A stretch of 64,000 nt of DNA, from positions 1-64,000 of the forward strand of contig JAHBTN010000019.1 of the NCBI GenBank assembly GCA_019638575.1. The letters run 5' to 3'. Source of the DNA: Ferruginibacter sp. (GTDB lineage: Bacteria > Bacteroidota > Bacteroidia > Chitinophagales > Chitinophagaceae). Numbering within the stretch: position 1 is the first letter of the stretch; each line of letters opens with the position of its first letter. The position numbers were made by a program, and so were the translations under genes. Below, one piece after another: positions 45,046 to 54,625 of the stretch. The notes under the pieces are model-generated. The model searched no databases, had not been told where the DNA came from, and saw only the letters and a list, made by a program, of their open reading frames with translations.

Positions 45046-45224
45046 TAAAGTTCTTCAACCTTAACCAGGTGTTGTACTTTATTTACCATTCCCAGTATTT
45101 GTGGTGTAGCCTCTACTTCAACAGTTGCATTCATTTTCTTTAAGCCTAATGCCTGCATAGTTCTTTTCTGGCGCTCGGGGCGGTCAATAATACTTTTAAC
45201 CTGTGTTACTTTTATTTTTTTCAT
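45045..45224 (-). CDS. rpmD: 50S ribosomal protein L30
   Basis: 59 residues from the ATG at 45224 ([19 protein letters not shown]), which is the family start; an in-frame codon eight residues earlier falls in a repeat and is not expected to be used. The core [13 protein letters not shown] is well conserved. It sits between rpsE and rplO, as in other S10-spc operons, but its two flanking gaps are unusually long and repeat-rich. Confidence 0.95.
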   Translation of the reverse strand: MKKIKVTQVKSIIDRPERQKRTMQALGLKKMNATVEVEATPQILGMVNKVQHLVKVEEL

Positions 45225-45231
45225 TGTTAAT

Positions 45232-45314
45232 AAGTTTAAGGGGTTCAAGAGGTTTAAGAGGTTTATGTGTTTAATAACTAAAAACTTTTCAAACCTTTTA
45301 AACTTTTTAAACTT
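45232..45314. repeat. GTTTAA hairpin repeats between rpsE and rpmD
   Basis: The left arm holds tandem AAGTTTAAGGG/GTTCAAGAG/GTTTAAGAG words with a period of about 9-10 bp, and the right arm holds AAACCTTTTAAACTTTTTAAAC, nearly its reverse complement. Together they could form a long imperfect hairpin in the mRNA between rpsE and rpmD. Confidence 0.6.
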
Positions 45315-45317
45315 TAT

Positions 45318-45836
45318 TTATCCGTTAAAAACTTTCTTTAAAGAAACAGTACGTGTTTTTGCAACTGTTATTGGCTCACGCAAAGTTGCCAACGCTTTAA
45401 ATGTAGCTTTTACCACGTTAGTTGGATTTGCAGAACCTAAATTTTTTGCCAATACGTCTGTAATGCCTGCAGCTTCCAAAACTGCTCTCATACTGCCTCC
45501 GGCAATTACACCAGTACCATGTGCCGCAGGTTTTATATACACCTTAGCTGCACCATCTTTCGAAAACTGATCGTGTGGTATAGTGCCATGCATGATTGGA
45601 ATTTTTATCAAATTCTTTTTAGCATCCTCAATACCTTTTGTAATTGCTTCCTGCACTTCTTTGGCTTTTCCCATTCCGTGACCAACTACACCGGCTTCAT
45701 TACCTACTACCACAAGGGCAGAGAAACTGAAGGCACGGCCGCCCTTGGTTGTTTTTACTACACGGTTAATGGCAACTACTTTATCTTTCAGTTCAAGGTC
45801 ACCGGCTTTTATTCTATTTAAAATTAAATTTGACAT
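45318..45836 (-). CDS. rpsE: 30S ribosomal protein S5
   Basis: 172 residues. The N-terminal double-stranded RNA-binding domain starts near [34 protein letters not shown] is the conserved loop, and the C-terminal domain contains [19 protein letters not shown]. Full length. S5 shapes the mRNA entry and decoding accuracy. Normal position between rplR and rpmD. Confidence 0.97.
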   Translation of the reverse strand: MSNLILNRIKAGDLELKDKVVAINRVVKTTKGGRAFSFSALVVVGNEAGVVGHGMGKAKEVQEAITKGIEDAKKNLIKIPIMHGTIPHDQFSKDGAAKVYIKPAAHGTGVIAGGSMRAVLEAAGITDVLAKNLGSANPTNVVKATFKALATLREPITVAKTRTVSLKKVFNG

Positions 45837-45918
45837 CTATGCTTATTTTCTTTTTTTTAGATTTTTGTTTCAGAATCATTATGCGGTTTGATGGTTTTGC
45901 AAACCGGCAATTAATAAT

Positions 45919-46272
45919 CTAAAATAACAGTCCTCCTTCTCTTGCACCTTCAGCAACTGCTTTTACACGGCCATGGTAAATATATCCACCACGATCAAAA
46001 ATCACTTTTTCTATACCCAGTTCTTTGGCTTTAGTTGCAATGGCTGCGCCAACCAATTTACTTTTTTCTGTTTTGGCTGCTTTTTGTGCCTGGATATCTT
46101 TTTGCCTTGATGATGCAGATGCTAATGTTACACCACTGTTATCATCTATCAACTGTGCGTAAATATCACTATTGCTTCTAAAAACACTTAACCTTGGTTT
46201 AGTTGCTGTACCGCTAACTTTTTTGCGGATGCGGTATTTAATCTTAACCCTTGCTTTTGTCTTGTTGTTCAT
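45919..46272 (-). CDS. rplR: 50S ribosomal protein L18
   Basis: 117 residues, with [20 protein letters not shown] and the C-terminal [26 protein letters not shown] motif. It binds 5S rRNA at the central protuberance. Complete, with 82 bp to rpsE and 110 bp to rplF, both non-coding. Confidence 0.97.
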   Translation of the reverse strand: MNNKTKARVKIKYRIRKKVSGTATKPRLSVFRSNSDIYAQLIDDNSGVTLASASSRQKDIQAQKAAKTEKSKLVGAAIATKAKELGIEKVIFDRGGYIYHGRVKAVAEGAREGGLLF

Positions 46273-46320
46273 TTTATTTTGTTTTTATCCCTGATGCTGC
46301 CAGGGAATTTATATTTTATA

Positions 46321-46377
46321 TTTTGAAGTTTGTTGTAAGTTTTTAATCCTTAATTACAAACAATATCAAACTTTAAA
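46321..46377. repeat. Hairpin repeat between rplF and rplR
   Basis: TTTTGAAGTTTGTTGTAAG on the left is partly complementary to TTACAAACAATATCAAACTTTAAAA on the right, around a short AT loop. A second small stem (TCCCTG/CAGGGA, near 46288-46305) precedes it. The gap is otherwise empty. Confidence 0.5.
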
Positions 46378-46382
46378 ACTTA

Positions 46383-46937
46383 TTATTTACCTGCTGATTT
46401 ACCTGCTTTTCTTCTTAACACTTCATTTTCGAACTTAACACCTTTACCTTTGTATGGCTCAGGCTTACGTAAGCTCCTTATTTTTGCACAAACCTGGCCC
46501 AACAATTGTTTATCAGTACTCTCAAGGTTAATCATCGGGTTTTTACCTTTTTCCTGCGATGTTGTTACTTTTAATTCTTTTGGAATTTCAAAAACTATAT
46601 TGTGACTATAACCTAAAGCAAGGTCTAACAGGTTTCCCTGGTTTGTTGCTTTATAACCCACCCCAACTAATTCTAAAGTTTTAGAGTACCCTTCTGTTAC
46701 GCCTTTTACCATATTGGCAATTAACGAACGGTATAAACCGTGCATGGCACGATGACGGATTTGATCGGTTGGGCGTACAACATTTGCTACACCATCGCCA
46801 ATTTCAAGTTTAATATCCCTGTCAAGTGTTTCTTTCAGTTCGCCTTTAGGCCCTTTTACTGTTACTACATTATCCTTACTTACAGTAATTGTTACACCTG
46901 CCGGTACTGTTATAATCTTTCTGCCTATTCTACTCAT
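46383..46937 (-). CDS. rplF: 50S ribosomal protein L6
   Basis: 184 residues, starting MSRIGRKIITVPAGV and ending in the KPEPYKGKGVKFENE motif with a basic tail. Two duplicated alpha/beta domains are expected. It binds near the sarcin-ricin loop, where elongation factors dock. Complete and in canonical position after rpsH. Confidence 0.97.
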   Translation of the reverse strand: MSRIGRKIITVPAGVTITVSKDNVVTVKGPKGELKETLDRDIKLEIGDGVANVVRPTDQIRHRAMHGLYRSLIANMVKGVTEGYSKTLELVGVGYKATNQGNLLDLALGYSHNIVFEIPKELKVTTSQEKGKNPMINLESTDKQLLGQVCAKIRSLRKPEPYKGKGVKFENEVLRRKAGKSAGK

Positions 46938-47016
46938 GGTCGGTTTTTTTTATTTAGTTTTTATTCGATTTGTGTTCAGCCCACGACAAAGGCTTAATTG
47001 TCAAATCACCAATTAA

Positions 47017-47415
47017 TTAATAAATATTACAAAGAATTTCGCCACCTACATTCTGAGCTTTTGCTTCCTTATCTGTCATTACACCTTTTGATGTAGAAAC
47101 AATTGCCACGCCTAAACCATTTTTAACACGCTTTATTTCGCCGGGCTTTGCATATGTACGCAACCCAGGGCGGCTAACCCTTTCTAAACTTTGTATAGCA
47201 GGTAGCTTAGAAGCCGGGTCATATTTTAATGCAATTTTTATTACACCTTGTTTATTATCATCTTCAAATTTGTATTTCAAGATGTATCCTTTATCGTACA
47301 GGATTTCAGTAATACGCTTTTTTAAATTGCTAGCCGGTATTTCAACAATACGGTGATTAGCCATTTGTGCGTTACGAATTCTAGTTAAATAATCTGCTAT
47401 TGGATCAGTAACCAT
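47017..47415 (-). CDS. rpsH: 30S ribosomal protein S8
   Basis: 132 residues from the ATG at 47415 (MVTDPIADYLTRIRNAQ), the normal start; an open frame continues 33 codons upstream but overlaps the rpsN gap and lacks similarity. The C-terminus GVAIVSTSKGVMTDKEAK is the classic S8 RNA-binding signature. S8 is a translational repressor of spc operon genes in other bacteria; no matching RNA site was identified here. Confidence 0.96.
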   Translation of the reverse strand: MVTDPIADYLTRIRNAQMANHRIVEIPASNLKKRITEILYDKGYILKYKFEDDNKQGVIKIALKYDPASKLPAIQSLERVSRPGLRTYAKPGEIKRVKNGLGVAIVSTSKGVMTDKEAKAQNVGGEILCNIY

Positions 47416-47516
47416 TGTTATTTTAGTTAATTGATTAAATAATTTTATTACAATGCGATATCCTTGTATCGTTGACCGTTGTTTGTTAATTGTTTTTCGG
47501 TCAACACCCAACAATT

Positions 47517-47786
47517 TTACCAGCTTGCTTTTGTTACACCGGGAATTTTACCTTCAAGTGCCATATCCCGGAACATGTTACGAGAAATACCAAAATGCCT
47601 CATATAACCTCTTGGGCGGCCAGTAAGCTGACAACGGTTTTTTAAACGAACCGGTGAAGCATTTTTGGGTAAAAGGTCTAATGCAGCATAATCGCCGGCG
47701 GCTTTTAAAGCTGCTCTTTTTTCGGCATATTTTGCTACCATTTTTTCACGCTTACGCTGCCTGGCTTCAATTGATTTTTTTGCCAT
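47517..47786 (-). CDS. rpsN: 30S ribosomal protein S14 (zinc-independent type)
   Basis: 89 residues, the long C-minus form. It has only one cysteine ([20 protein letters not shown]), so the zinc ribbon of the short form is absent. Start [17 protein letters not shown]. It binds the 3' major domain of 16S rRNA. Twelve bases follow rplE, so the genes are closely coupled. Confidence 0.97.
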   Translation of the reverse strand: MAKKSIEARQRKREKMVAKYAEKRAALKAAGDYAALDLLPKNASPVRLKNRCQLTGRPRGYMRHFGISRNMFRDMALEGKIPGVTKASW

Positions 47787-47798
47787 AATCTTTTATAA

Positions 47799-48365
47799 TT
47801 ATTTCTTTATGTTTTTAAATGGCATACCTAACTCTTTAAGCAATTCATATGCTTCTTCGTTGGTATTGGCTGTTGTTACAAAAGTGATATCGAGGCCTGT
47901 AATTTTATTTACCTTATCGATATCAATTTCGGGAAAAATGATTTGTTCGGTAACACCCAATGTATAGTTTCCACGTCCATCAAATGATTTATCGTTGATA
48001 CCTTTAAAATCACGCACACGTGGTAAAGACACTGATACCAGCCTGTCAAGAAATTCGTACATTTTAACTCCACGTAAAGTAACACGAGCTCCTATGGGCA
48101 TGTGCTTACGTAATTTGAAGTTAGATATGTCTTTCTTAGACATGGTTGCCACCGCCTTTTGGCCAGTTATGTTAGATAACTCTTCAATAGCGATGTCAAT
48201 CAGTTTTTTATCTGTTACTGCCCCGTTTACACCACGATTTAAACAAATCTTGGTTAATTTGGGTGTCTGCATAACAGTTTTGTAACTGAATTTTTTCATT
48301 AAAGCAGGTACAACTTCAGCTTTGTACTTTTCTGCTAACCGTGGGTTGTGTGTTTTTGTGCTCAT
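47799..48365 (-). CDS. rplE: 50S ribosomal protein L5
   Basis: 188 residues with [25 protein letters not shown] and [19 protein letters not shown], the conserved 5S-rRNA and P-site tRNA contact regions. Its start codon overlaps the rplX stop in TAATG, giving translational coupling. Complete. Confidence 0.97.
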   Translation of the reverse strand: MSTKTHNPRLAEKYKAEVVPALMKKFSYKTVMQTPKLTKICLNRGVNGAVTDKKLIDIAIEELSNITGQKAVATMSKKDISNFKLRKHMPIGARVTLRGVKMYEFLDRLVSVSLPRVRDFKGINDKSFDGRGNYTLGVTEQIIFPEIDIDKVNKITGLDITFVTTANTNEEAYELLKELGMPFKNIKK

Positions 48366-48703
48366 TATTTAATTATCCCCCCTGATTTTTTTGCAATTCT
48401 TACTAATTTTCCGTTTTCCCTGGTACGTTTAACTTTAGTTGGTGCGCTAGCTTTGGCATCCCAAAGCATCACATTACTGATGGCAATAGGGGCTTCTACT
48501 TTTACAATACCACCTTTAGTGTTTTGCGATGTTGGTTTGGTGTGTTTGGTTACAATGTTTACACCTTCTACCAATACCCGGCCTTTGTCTAAAATTATTT
48601 CCAACACTTTACGAGGTTTCTTCAAATCTTTATCTTCTCCGGTTATAACTACTACCGAATCACCTTTTTTAATGCTGAATTTTGGTTTAAATCTTGTACT
48701 CAT
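48365..48703 (-). CDS. rplX: 50S ribosomal protein L24
   Basis: 112 residues with the KOW motif region [32 protein letters not shown] and the C-terminal basic segment. It is an assembly initiator for the 50S subunit. Overlaps rplE by one base. A 17-bp inverted repeat lies in the 106-bp gap before it. Confidence 0.96.
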   Translation of the reverse strand: MSTRFKPKFSIKKGDSVVVITGEDKDLKKPRKVLEIILDKGRVLVEGVNIVTKHTKPTSQNTKGGIVKVEAPIAISNVMLWDAKASAPTKVKRTRENGKLVRIAKKSGGIIK

Positions 48704-48743
48704 TTTATTAATGTGCTTTTATAGCTTTTATTCTTTTGAAAAC

Positions 48744-48801
48744 GTTTCTTGTTTCTCGTTATACTCGTATTAATTTCAGAGTTCAACGAGAAACCAGAAA
48801 C
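48744..48801. repeat. 17-bp inverted repeat between rplN and rplX
   Basis: GTTTCTTGTTTCTCGTT (48744-48760) pairs with AACGAGAAACCAGAAAC (48785-48801), 16 of 17 positions, around a 24-nt loop. The right arm continues with a further GAGAAAC copy. No T-run follows on the minus strand, so it is not a classical terminator. It may be a processing or stability element. Confidence 0.75.
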
Positions 48802-48809
48802 GAGAAACC

Positions 48810-49178
48810 TTACAGAACTTCCGGGGCCAAAGAAATAATCTTCATATATCCTTTATCTCTTAATTCACGGGCAACCGGCCCAAAAATACGTGTACCTCTT
48901 GGCTCATCAGAGGCATTTAATAATACAACGGCATTATCATCAAAGCGTATATATGATCCATCTTTACGGCGTAATTTGTTTGTTGTTCTTACAATTACTG
49001 CTTTGCTCACTGTTCCTTTTTTAATACCGCCAGCAGGCATTGCATCTTTAACGGTTACAACAATCTTATCGCCAATTTTAGCATAATCCTGGCCACTGTT
49101 TCCTAATACACGAATACATAGTACTTCTTTTGCACCGCTATTGTCCGCTACGTTTAATCTGCTTTCTTGCTGTATCAT
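48810..49178 (-). CDS. rplN: 50S ribosomal protein L14
   Basis: 122 residues, the normal length. Start [19 protein letters not shown] and [18 protein letters not shown] near the end are diagnostic. It lies at the subunit interface. Complete, canonical position between rpsQ and rplX. Confidence 0.98.
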   Translation of the reverse strand: MIQQESRLNVADNSGAKEVLCIRVLGNSGQDYAKIGDKIVVTVKDAMPAGGIKKGTVSKAVIVRTTNKLRRKDGSYIRFDDNAVVLLNASDEPRGTRIFGPVARELRDKGYMKIISLAPEVL

Positions 49179-49268
49179 TTTTTCTTATTTTGAATTTTCA
49201 CTGTTAAATGTTGATAATAAAATTTTCATTGTTTACTCAACATTCAGTATTCATCATTTTTATTGTTA

Positions 49269-49523
49269 TTACTTCACTTTTTCAACTATCTCAACCAGCC
49301 TCCAGCGTTTTGTTTTGCTTAACGGACGGCTTTCCATAATTTTTACTGTATCACCAATGCTACACTCATTTTTTTCATCATGAGCATGAAACTTGGTAGA
49401 TTTTTTTACGAACTTACCATAAAGCGGGTGCTTTACTTTACGTTCTACACTTACGGTGATAGTTTTATCCATCTTATTGCTGGATACCACACCTAATTTT
49501 GTTTTTCTTAAATTTCTTTCCAC
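49269..49523 (-). CDS. rpsQ: 30S ribosomal protein S17
   Basis: 84 residues with [19 protein letters not shown] and [20 protein letters not shown]. The start codon is GTG ([15 protein letters not shown]). It binds helices of the 16S 5' domain. It follows rpmC by 23 bases. Complete. Confidence 0.96.
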   Translation of the reverse strand: MERNLRKTKLGVVSSNKMDKTITVSVERKVKHPLYGKFVKKSTKFHAHDEKNECSIGDTVKIMESRPLSKTKRWRLVEIVEKVK

Positions 49524-49546
49524 TGTTATTGCGTTTTATGGATGTA

Positions 49547-49756
49547 TTATAATCCTGCTTGTACTTTTTTTAATACTGTTTTTAACCTGGCTATATCCCT
49601 TCTTAAAGAACGTATGCTTTGTGGATTCTCTAACGGAGAAATAGCATGAGCAAATGAAAGTTTTTTCAATCGTAACTCATCTTCAGCAATTTTTGCTTTA
49701 AGATCTGCCTCACTTAATCCTTTCAGGCTATTTAAAAAATCAACTTTCTTTAACAT
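49547..49756 (-). CDS. rpmC: 50S ribosomal protein L29
   Basis: 69 residues forming a two-helix hairpin, with LSEADLKAKIAEDELRLKKL and ENPQSIRSLRRDIARLKTVL as the conserved blocks. It lines the polypeptide exit tunnel rim. Normal order rplP-rpmC-rpsQ. Confidence 0.96.
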   Translation of the reverse strand: MLKKVDFLNSLKGLSEADLKAKIAEDELRLKKLSFAHAISPLENPQSIRSLRRDIARLKTVLKKVQAGL

Positions 49757-49843
49757 CGTATTTAATTTGGTGATTTGATGATTTGGTGATGGGCTGATTA
49801 TTTATTCATTACTAAATTTCAAATCGGTTAATATTCAATTCAA

Positions 49844-50263
49844 CTAAGCTTTGTAATCGTGACGAACTACAAACTTTGTTTGTATTGGCAATTTTTGTGC
49901 TGCTAAAGCAAATGCTTCTTTTGCAACCTGCTCAGGTACACCATCGCATTCAAATAAAATTCTTCCGGGTTGTACTACTGCTGCCCATCCTTCGGGGTTA
50001 CCTTTACCTTTACCCATCCTAACTTCTGCAGGTTTAGCAGTTATAGGTTTATCAGGGAAAATGCGTATCCAAACATTACCTTCACGTTTCATATGGCGGG
50101 TTAATGCCTGGCGGGCACTTTCTATCTGGCGGCTGGTCATCCACACTTCATCTAATGCTTTTAATCCAAAGGTTCCAAATGCCAGGGTTGCACCACGTTT
50201 GGTATTACCCTTCATCATTCCTCTTTGCGCCTTTCTGTGTTTTGTTCTTTTTGGTGATAACAT
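49844..50263 (-). CDS. rplP: 50S ribosomal protein L16
   Basis: 139 residues. [37 protein letters not shown]-like and [13 protein letters not shown] are conserved; the latter holds the Arg hydroxylated in some bacteria. L16 contacts the A-site tRNA. Complete; the 103-bp gap to rpsC is AT-rich with a short GAATTC-type inverted repeat near 50280-50300. Confidence 0.97.
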   Translation of the reverse strand: MLSPKRTKHRKAQRGMMKGNTKRGATLAFGTFGLKALDEVWMTSRQIESARQALTRHMKREGNVWIRIFPDKPITAKPAEVRMGKGKGNPEGWAAVVQPGRILFECDGVPEQVAKEAFALAAQKLPIQTKFVVRHDYKA

Positions 50264-50366
50264 CTTATTTCAATTTTGAGTTCTGTTTTCAGAATTCAGA
50301 TTTTAATGCTTTGAGATTGTGGTTACTGTTTTTACTAACCCAGCCCTCAACATTTATTTTTAATTA

Positions 50367-51143
50367 TTAATTTCTTCTGCCGCCACCACGATTGCCGCCA
50401 CCGCCTCTTCTTTCTCCACCACGCCTATCATCTCTCCTGTCGAAACCGCCACCTGGCCTATCGCCTATTTCTTTACCGCCACCTGCAACAACATTTGGGT
50501 TAAGATCACGCTTTCCTAAAACCTCACCTTTACAAATCCAAACCTTAATACCAATTTTACCATATACAGTAAAGGCAAATACATTAGCATAATCAATATC
50601 CATACGTAATGTATGCAAAGGTGTACGGCCTTGTTTAATTTCTTCGCTTCGTGCAATTTCTGCACCACCTAACCGGCCACCCACTTTTACTTTAATACCT
50701 TCGGCACCCATGCGTAAAGCTGATGCTATAGACATTTTAATAGCTCTCTTATAGTTGATACGATTTTCTAATTGGCGGGCAATAGTATCAGCTACAATTG
50801 CAGCGTCAAGCTCGGGCCTGCGTATTTCTAAAATATTTATTTGCACATCATCTTTACCACATAATTTTTTCAACTCTTCTTTAATCCTGTCAACTTCTCC
50901 ACCACCTTTACCAATGATAATACCCGGTTTTGATGTATGAATAGTAACTATTAACTTATTAAGTGTACGCTCAATAACGATTTTTGAAATACCGCCTTTA
51001 TTGATACGTGCATTCAGGTAATTCCTGATTTTGTTATCCTCAATCAACTTCTTTGGATACTCCGTTTTACTTGCAAACCAGTTACTATCCCATCCACGGA
51101 TGATACCTAATCTTAAGCCTGTTGGATTTGTTTTTTGACCCAT
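50367..51143 (-). CDS. rpsC: 30S ribosomal protein S3 with Gly/Arg-rich tail
   Basis: 258 residues. The N-terminal KH domain ([18 protein letters not shown]) and the C-terminal domain ([15 protein letters not shown]) are normal. The last ~38 residues (about 221-258) are an unusual extension rich in Gly, Arg and Asp, containing [18 protein letters not shown], an RGG-type RNA-binding composition. S3 helps form the mRNA entry tunnel. Position and order are canonical. Confidence 0.97.
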   Translation of the reverse strand: MGQKTNPTGLRLGIIRGWDSNWFASKTEYPKKLIEDNKIRNYLNARINKGGISKIVIERTLNKLIVTIHTSKPGIIIGKGGGEVDRIKEELKKLCGKDDVQINILEIRRPELDAAIVADTIARQLENRINYKRAIKMSIASALRMGAEGIKVKVGGRLGGAEIARSEEIKQGRTPLHTLRMDIDYANVFAFTVYGKIGIKVWICKGEVLGKRDLNPNVVAGGGKEIGDRPGGGFDRRDDRRGGERRGGGGNRGGGRRN

Positions 51144-51167
51144 GTTATTGGTTAATTCTTTTGATGA

Positions 51168-51515
51168 TTAATTTTTATTTGCTTTTGTATCTACAATTAC
51201 AGTAACGTGGTTGCTACGCTTACGAACCCTGTAACCACGGCCTTGTGGTGCAGGACGCATACGTTTAATTACCCTGGCGCCATCAACCATAATAGTTTTT
51301 ACTATCAACCCGGTTTCATCGCCACCTTCGTTTTTTTGTTTCCAGTTATTAATAGCGCTCATCACCAGTTTACGCAATGGCACTGCCGGGTGTTTTGGGT
51401 TGTGTTCCAAAATGGCTAATGCTTTTTCAACTTCCATGCCCCTAATCAAATCAACCAACAAACGCATTTTGCGTGGCGATGTGGGATAATTGTTCAATTT
51501 TGCTACTGCTTCCAT
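51168..51515 (-). CDS. rplV: 50S ribosomal protein L22
   Basis: 115 residues with [20 protein letters not shown] and the tunnel hairpin [21 protein letters not shown], whose tip contacts nascent peptide and macrolides. No substitution suggestive of resistance can be judged without an alignment. Gap to rpsC 24 bp; gap to rpsS 89 bp with a hairpin. Confidence 0.97.
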   Translation of the reverse strand: MEAVAKLNNYPTSPRKMRLLVDLIRGMEVEKALAILEHNPKHPAVPLRKLVMSAINNWKQKNEGGDETGLIVKTIMVDGARVIKRMRPAPQGRGYRVRKRSNHVTVIVDTKANKN

Positions 51516-51530
51516 TATTATTATTTTAAT

Positions 51531-51603
51531 GGTTTAAGATGTTTAAACTGTTTAAAGGTTTGGCTTCTTAATTGCAGGCCTTTAAACATTAAACCCTTAA
51601 ACG
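51531..51603. repeat. GTTTAA hairpin between rpsS and rplV
   Basis: The left side reads GGTTTAAGATGTTTAAACTG then TTTAAAGG, and the right side CCTTTAAACATTAAAC then CCTTAAACG. TGTTTAAAGG (51549-51558) and CCTTTAAACA (51579-51588) are perfect complements; the outer parts pair with small bulges. It fills almost the whole 89-bp gap and is similar in wording to the rpsE-rpmD gap repeat. Confidence 0.65.
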
Positions 51604-51604
51604 T

Positions 51605-51877
51605 TTATACTATCTTTTTACTTGAGTGTCCTTTAAAGTTCCTTGTTGGCGCAAATTCGCCTAACTTATGTCCTACCATAAACTCTGTTACATAAACCGG
51701 GATAAATTTGTTTCCGTTATGTACAGCAAATGTTTGTCCTACAAAATCAGGTGTTATAGTACTTCTCCTGCTCCAGGTTTTAATTACACCTTTTTTACTT
51801 TTTCCTTCTACCATTGCAGAAACTTTTGCATCAAGCTTTGTATCTACGTAAGGACCTTTTTTTAACGAACGAGCCAT
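51605..51877 (-). CDS. rpsS: 30S ribosomal protein S19
   Basis: 90 residues. [35 protein letters not shown] and [17 protein letters not shown] are the conserved blocks. It sits in the 30S head near the A-site finger. Complete. Confidence 0.98.
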   Translation of the reverse strand: MARSLKKGPYVDTKLDAKVSAMVEGKSKKGVIKTWSRRSTITPDFVGQTFAVHNGNKFIPVYVTEFMVGHKLGEFAPTRNFKGHSSKKIV

Positions 51878-51947
51878 TGTTTATTTTTTTTGTTGATTTT
51901 TTCCCGGCAAGCCGGAAAACATTTTAACATTTATTAATTACTTATTA

Positions 51948-52787
51948 TTAATTAGGTAATTTTTTACCGTTTCTCCTGGTGATGATTAATTTATCGGATC
52001 CTTTACCTTTTGTACGGGTAATTTCACCTTTTGCATATTTACCTTTACGGCTACGAGGATGGCCACCAGATGCCCTTCCTTCGCCACCACCCATTGGGTG
52101 GTCAACCGGGTTCATTGCTACAGCTCTTGTACGTGGGCGAATACCTTTCCACCTGTTACGGCCGGCTTTACCCATACTCTCCAAACTATGATCGCTATTG
52201 CTAACAACGCCAACAGTTGCATAACAGTTAATCAACACTTTCCTCAACTCTCCACTTGGCATTTTTAAAACTGCATATTTGTCTTCTTTGTTGCTTAACT
52301 GGGCCGATGTACCTGCACTGCGTACCAATATACCACCCTGGCCTGGTTGCATTTCGATATTGTGAACATTTGTACCTAAAGGCATATTCTTGAACATCAA
52401 AGCATTTCCCAATTCCGGTGCAACTGCATCTCCGCTTATAACGGTTTGCCCTACCTGTAAACCTTGCGGTGCAATGATGTAACGCTTTTCGCCATCGGCA
52501 TAAGCCAACAGGGCAATAAAAGCGGTACGGTTTGGATCGTATTCGATAGTTTTTACAGTAGCAGGGATATCTTTTTTATTTCTTTTAAAATCAATAATGC
52601 GAAACATGTTTTTGTTTCCACCACCCATATAACGCATCGACCTGCGGCCAGAAGAGTTTCGCCCGGCAGTATTCTTTTGCTTTTCAAGCAAAGATTTTTC
52701 CGGAACATTAGTGGTAACTTCTGCATATGCATTACCAATTCTCCACCTGGTTCCTGCTGTTGTTGGTTTGTATTTTCTTAATGCCAT
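51948..52787 (-). CDS. rplB: 50S ribosomal protein L2
   Basis: 279 residues. The catalytically important His lies in [36 protein letters not shown] at the N-terminal side and [13 protein letters not shown] are typical. It supports peptidyl-transferase centre assembly and subunit joining. The gap of 155 bp to rplW is the longest in the operon; I see no gene in it. Confidence 0.98.
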   Translation of the reverse strand: MALRKYKPTTAGTRWRIGNAYAEVTTNVPEKSLLEKQKNTAGRNSSGRRSMRYMGGGNKNMFRIIDFKRNKKDIPATVKTIEYDPNRTAFIALLAYADGEKRYIIAPQGLQVGQTVISGDAVAPELGNALMFKNMPLGTNVHNIEMQPGQGGILVRSAGTSAQLSNKEDKYAVLKMPSGELRKVLINCYATVGVVSNSDHSLESMGKAGRNRWKGIRPRTRAVAMNPVDHPMGGGEGRASGGHPRSRKGKYAKGEITRTKGKGSDKLIITRRNGKKLPN

Positions 52788-52942
52788 TTTATTTTCATTT
52801 CCGGTTTCTTAATATCGTTTAGCTATTTGCTGTTGCCCGATTTTTAAGAACCTCTTTATTAATAATCTCTGCATTTTGCGGTAGCAGATTTACCATTCAT
52901 TGTTTTATAATTTTAATGCCTGCCCTTTTACAGGATACAGGC

Positions 52943-53242
52943 TTAAATGCTGCTGTACAAATCAATTGTTTCGCCTTCGGCAACAGTTACAATTGCTTTC
53001 TTTTTAGAAGGCTTGCGGCCAACTATAAATCCGGCTTTTGTGTACTTTGCTTTTGCTTTTGAAGGCACAACAATGGTATTTACACTGTTAACAGTTACAC
53101 CATAAAAACTTTCTACCGCTTTTTTTATCTCCAGCTTATTAGCTTTTTTATCCACTACAAAAGAGTAACGGTTCATTTTTTCTGATTGCTTGTTAGCCTT
53201 TTCAGATAAAATCGGTTTTATTAATACATCAGACGGTTTCAT
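52943..53242 (-). CDS. rplW: 50S ribosomal protein L23
   Basis: 99 residues with ILSEKANKQSEKMNRYSFVV and EIKKAVESFYGVTVNSVNT. It is the main docking site for trigger factor and SRP at the tunnel exit. Complete, in canonical order after rplD. Confidence 0.96.
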   Translation of the reverse strand: MKPSDVLIKPILSEKANKQSEKMNRYSFVVDKKANKLEIKKAVESFYGVTVNSVNTIVVPSKAKAKYTKAGFIVGRKPSKKKAIVTVAEGETIDLYSSI

Positions 53243-53335
53243 GTCTTTTAGTTTTTGTCCCCTTTTTCCTGGAGGAAGCCGGGAAGATTATTTTTTATTG
53301 TGGCAATGGCTTTACGCCAGTTGTCAATTTTATTC

Positions 53336-53974
53336 TTATGCTTCAGTCTCTACATTCTCCTCGCTGAAAATTTTAGCTGCACCTTCGGTTAACACTAAAA
53401 CATTTGCGTTTAAAATATCATAAGTATTTAAATCGCTTAATAAAGTACCGCAAACAGTTGGCACATTACGTAAGCTTAAATACAGGTTTTCGTTATATTC
53501 AGGTATTACAAACAATGATTTTTTACCTGCAATATTTAGATTTCTTAAAATACCTGCGAAGGTTGATGTTTTAGGCGCATCCATTTTCACATCTTCTAAA
53601 ACAATGATTGCATTATCTTTAGCTTTATATGCTAATGCACTCATTTTTGCCAGGTCTTTAACCTTACGGTTTAATTTGATATCGTATTTGTGTGGCTTAG
53701 GACCAAAAACAGTACCACCACCTTTATATAAAGGATTACGCAGGTTACCTTTACGGGCACCGCCTGTTCCTTTTTGTTTGTGTAATTTCTTAGAAGAGCC
53801 TTTTACTTCGGCACGGGTTTTTACTTTGTGTGTACCCTGGCGTTGAGCGCCCTGGAATTGTTTAACAGCCAGGTAAATAACATGGTCGTTTGGTTCAATA
53901 CCAAATATTTCTTCTGGTAACTCAACTTTTCTGCCGGTTTGTTTTCCTTCTATATTTAAAACGTCTACTTGCAT
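53336..53974 (-). CDS. rplD: 50S ribosomal protein L4
   Basis: 212 residues. The central extended loop is visible as HKQKGTGGARKGNLRNPLY, which reaches the exit tunnel; flanking VYLAVKQFQGAQRQGTHKVK is conserved. In E. coli L4 autoregulates the S10 operon; the equivalent leader hairpin was not identified upstream of rpsJ here. Confidence 0.97.
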   Translation of the reverse strand: MQVDVLNIEGKQTGRKVELPEEIFGIEPNDHVIYLAVKQFQGAQRQGTHKVKTRAEVKGSSKKLHKQKGTGGARKGNLRNPLYKGGGTVFGPKPHKYDIKLNRKVKDLAKMSALAYKAKDNAIIVLEDVKMDAPKTSTFAGILRNLNIAGKKSLFVIPEYNENLYLSLRNVPTVCGTLLSDLNTYDILNANVLVLTEGAAKIFSEENVETEA

Positions 53975-54007
53975 TGTACTTATTTTTATTGGCCAGCGGC
54001 CGGTTGC

Positions 54008-54625
54008 TTATTTTTGAATTAAGACAATTGAACCATTATGGCCCGGAACTGAACCACTAACTAATATGTAATTCTTTTCTGCGAAAATTTTAACCACTTT
54101 TAAGCCTTTCATAGTTACCCTATCCTGCCCCATACGGCCTGCCATACGCATACCTTTAAATACACGACTGGCATCTGATGAGTTACCTATTGAACCGGGA
54201 GCCCTCTGACGGTCGTGCTGGCCATGCGATTGTTCGCCCACACCGCTAAAACCATGGCGCCTTACTACACCCTGGAAACCTTTTCCCTTAGTGGTACCAA
54301 CCACTTCTACGCTTTCACCTTCGGTGAAGATGTCGCAAGTGATGGTTTCGCCAACATTCTTGTCAATTTCGCTATTGCGTATTTCCTTTACGAATTTTTT
54401 AGGAGCTGTTTGAGCTTTTGAGAAGTGATTAAGCTCAGCTTTATTGGCGTGTTTTTCTTTTTTATCGCCAAATGCTATCTGAAGTGCATTGTAACCGTCG
54501 GTTTCAACAGTTTTCTTTTGTGTAACCACGCATGGGCCTGCTTCAATAATTGTAACAGCAGTTTGCTTGCCACTTGCATCGAAGATACTGGTCATGCCGA
54601 TCTTTTTTCCAATAATACTTTTCAT
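54008..54625 (-). CDS. rplC: 50S ribosomal protein L3
   Basis: 205 residues. IGKKIGMTSIF at the start and GVVRRHGFSGVGEQSHGQHD and FKGMRMAGRMGQDRVT in the loop near the peptidyl-transferase centre. The segment corresponding to the PrmB-methylated Gln region reads GSIGNSSDASRV, without Gln, so that modification is unlikely here (inference from alignment by eye). Confidence 0.97.
   Translation of the reverse strand: MKSIIGKKIGMTSIFDASGKQTAVTIIEAGPCVVTQKKTVETDGYNALQIAFGDKKEKHANKAELNHFSKAQTAPKKFVKEIRNSEIDKNVGETITCDIFTEGESVEVVGTTKGKGFQGVVRRHGFSGVGEQSHGQHDRQRAPGSIGNSSDASRVFKGMRMAGRMGQDRVTMKGLKVVKIFAEKNYILVSGSVPGHNGSIVLIQK

Noticed and set aside
50061-50279. Opposite-strand open frames across the ribosomal operon (for example inside rplP, rpsC and rplB)
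   Set aside because: They are shadows of highly conserved genes, with no promoters, no known domains and biased composition produced by the coding strand.
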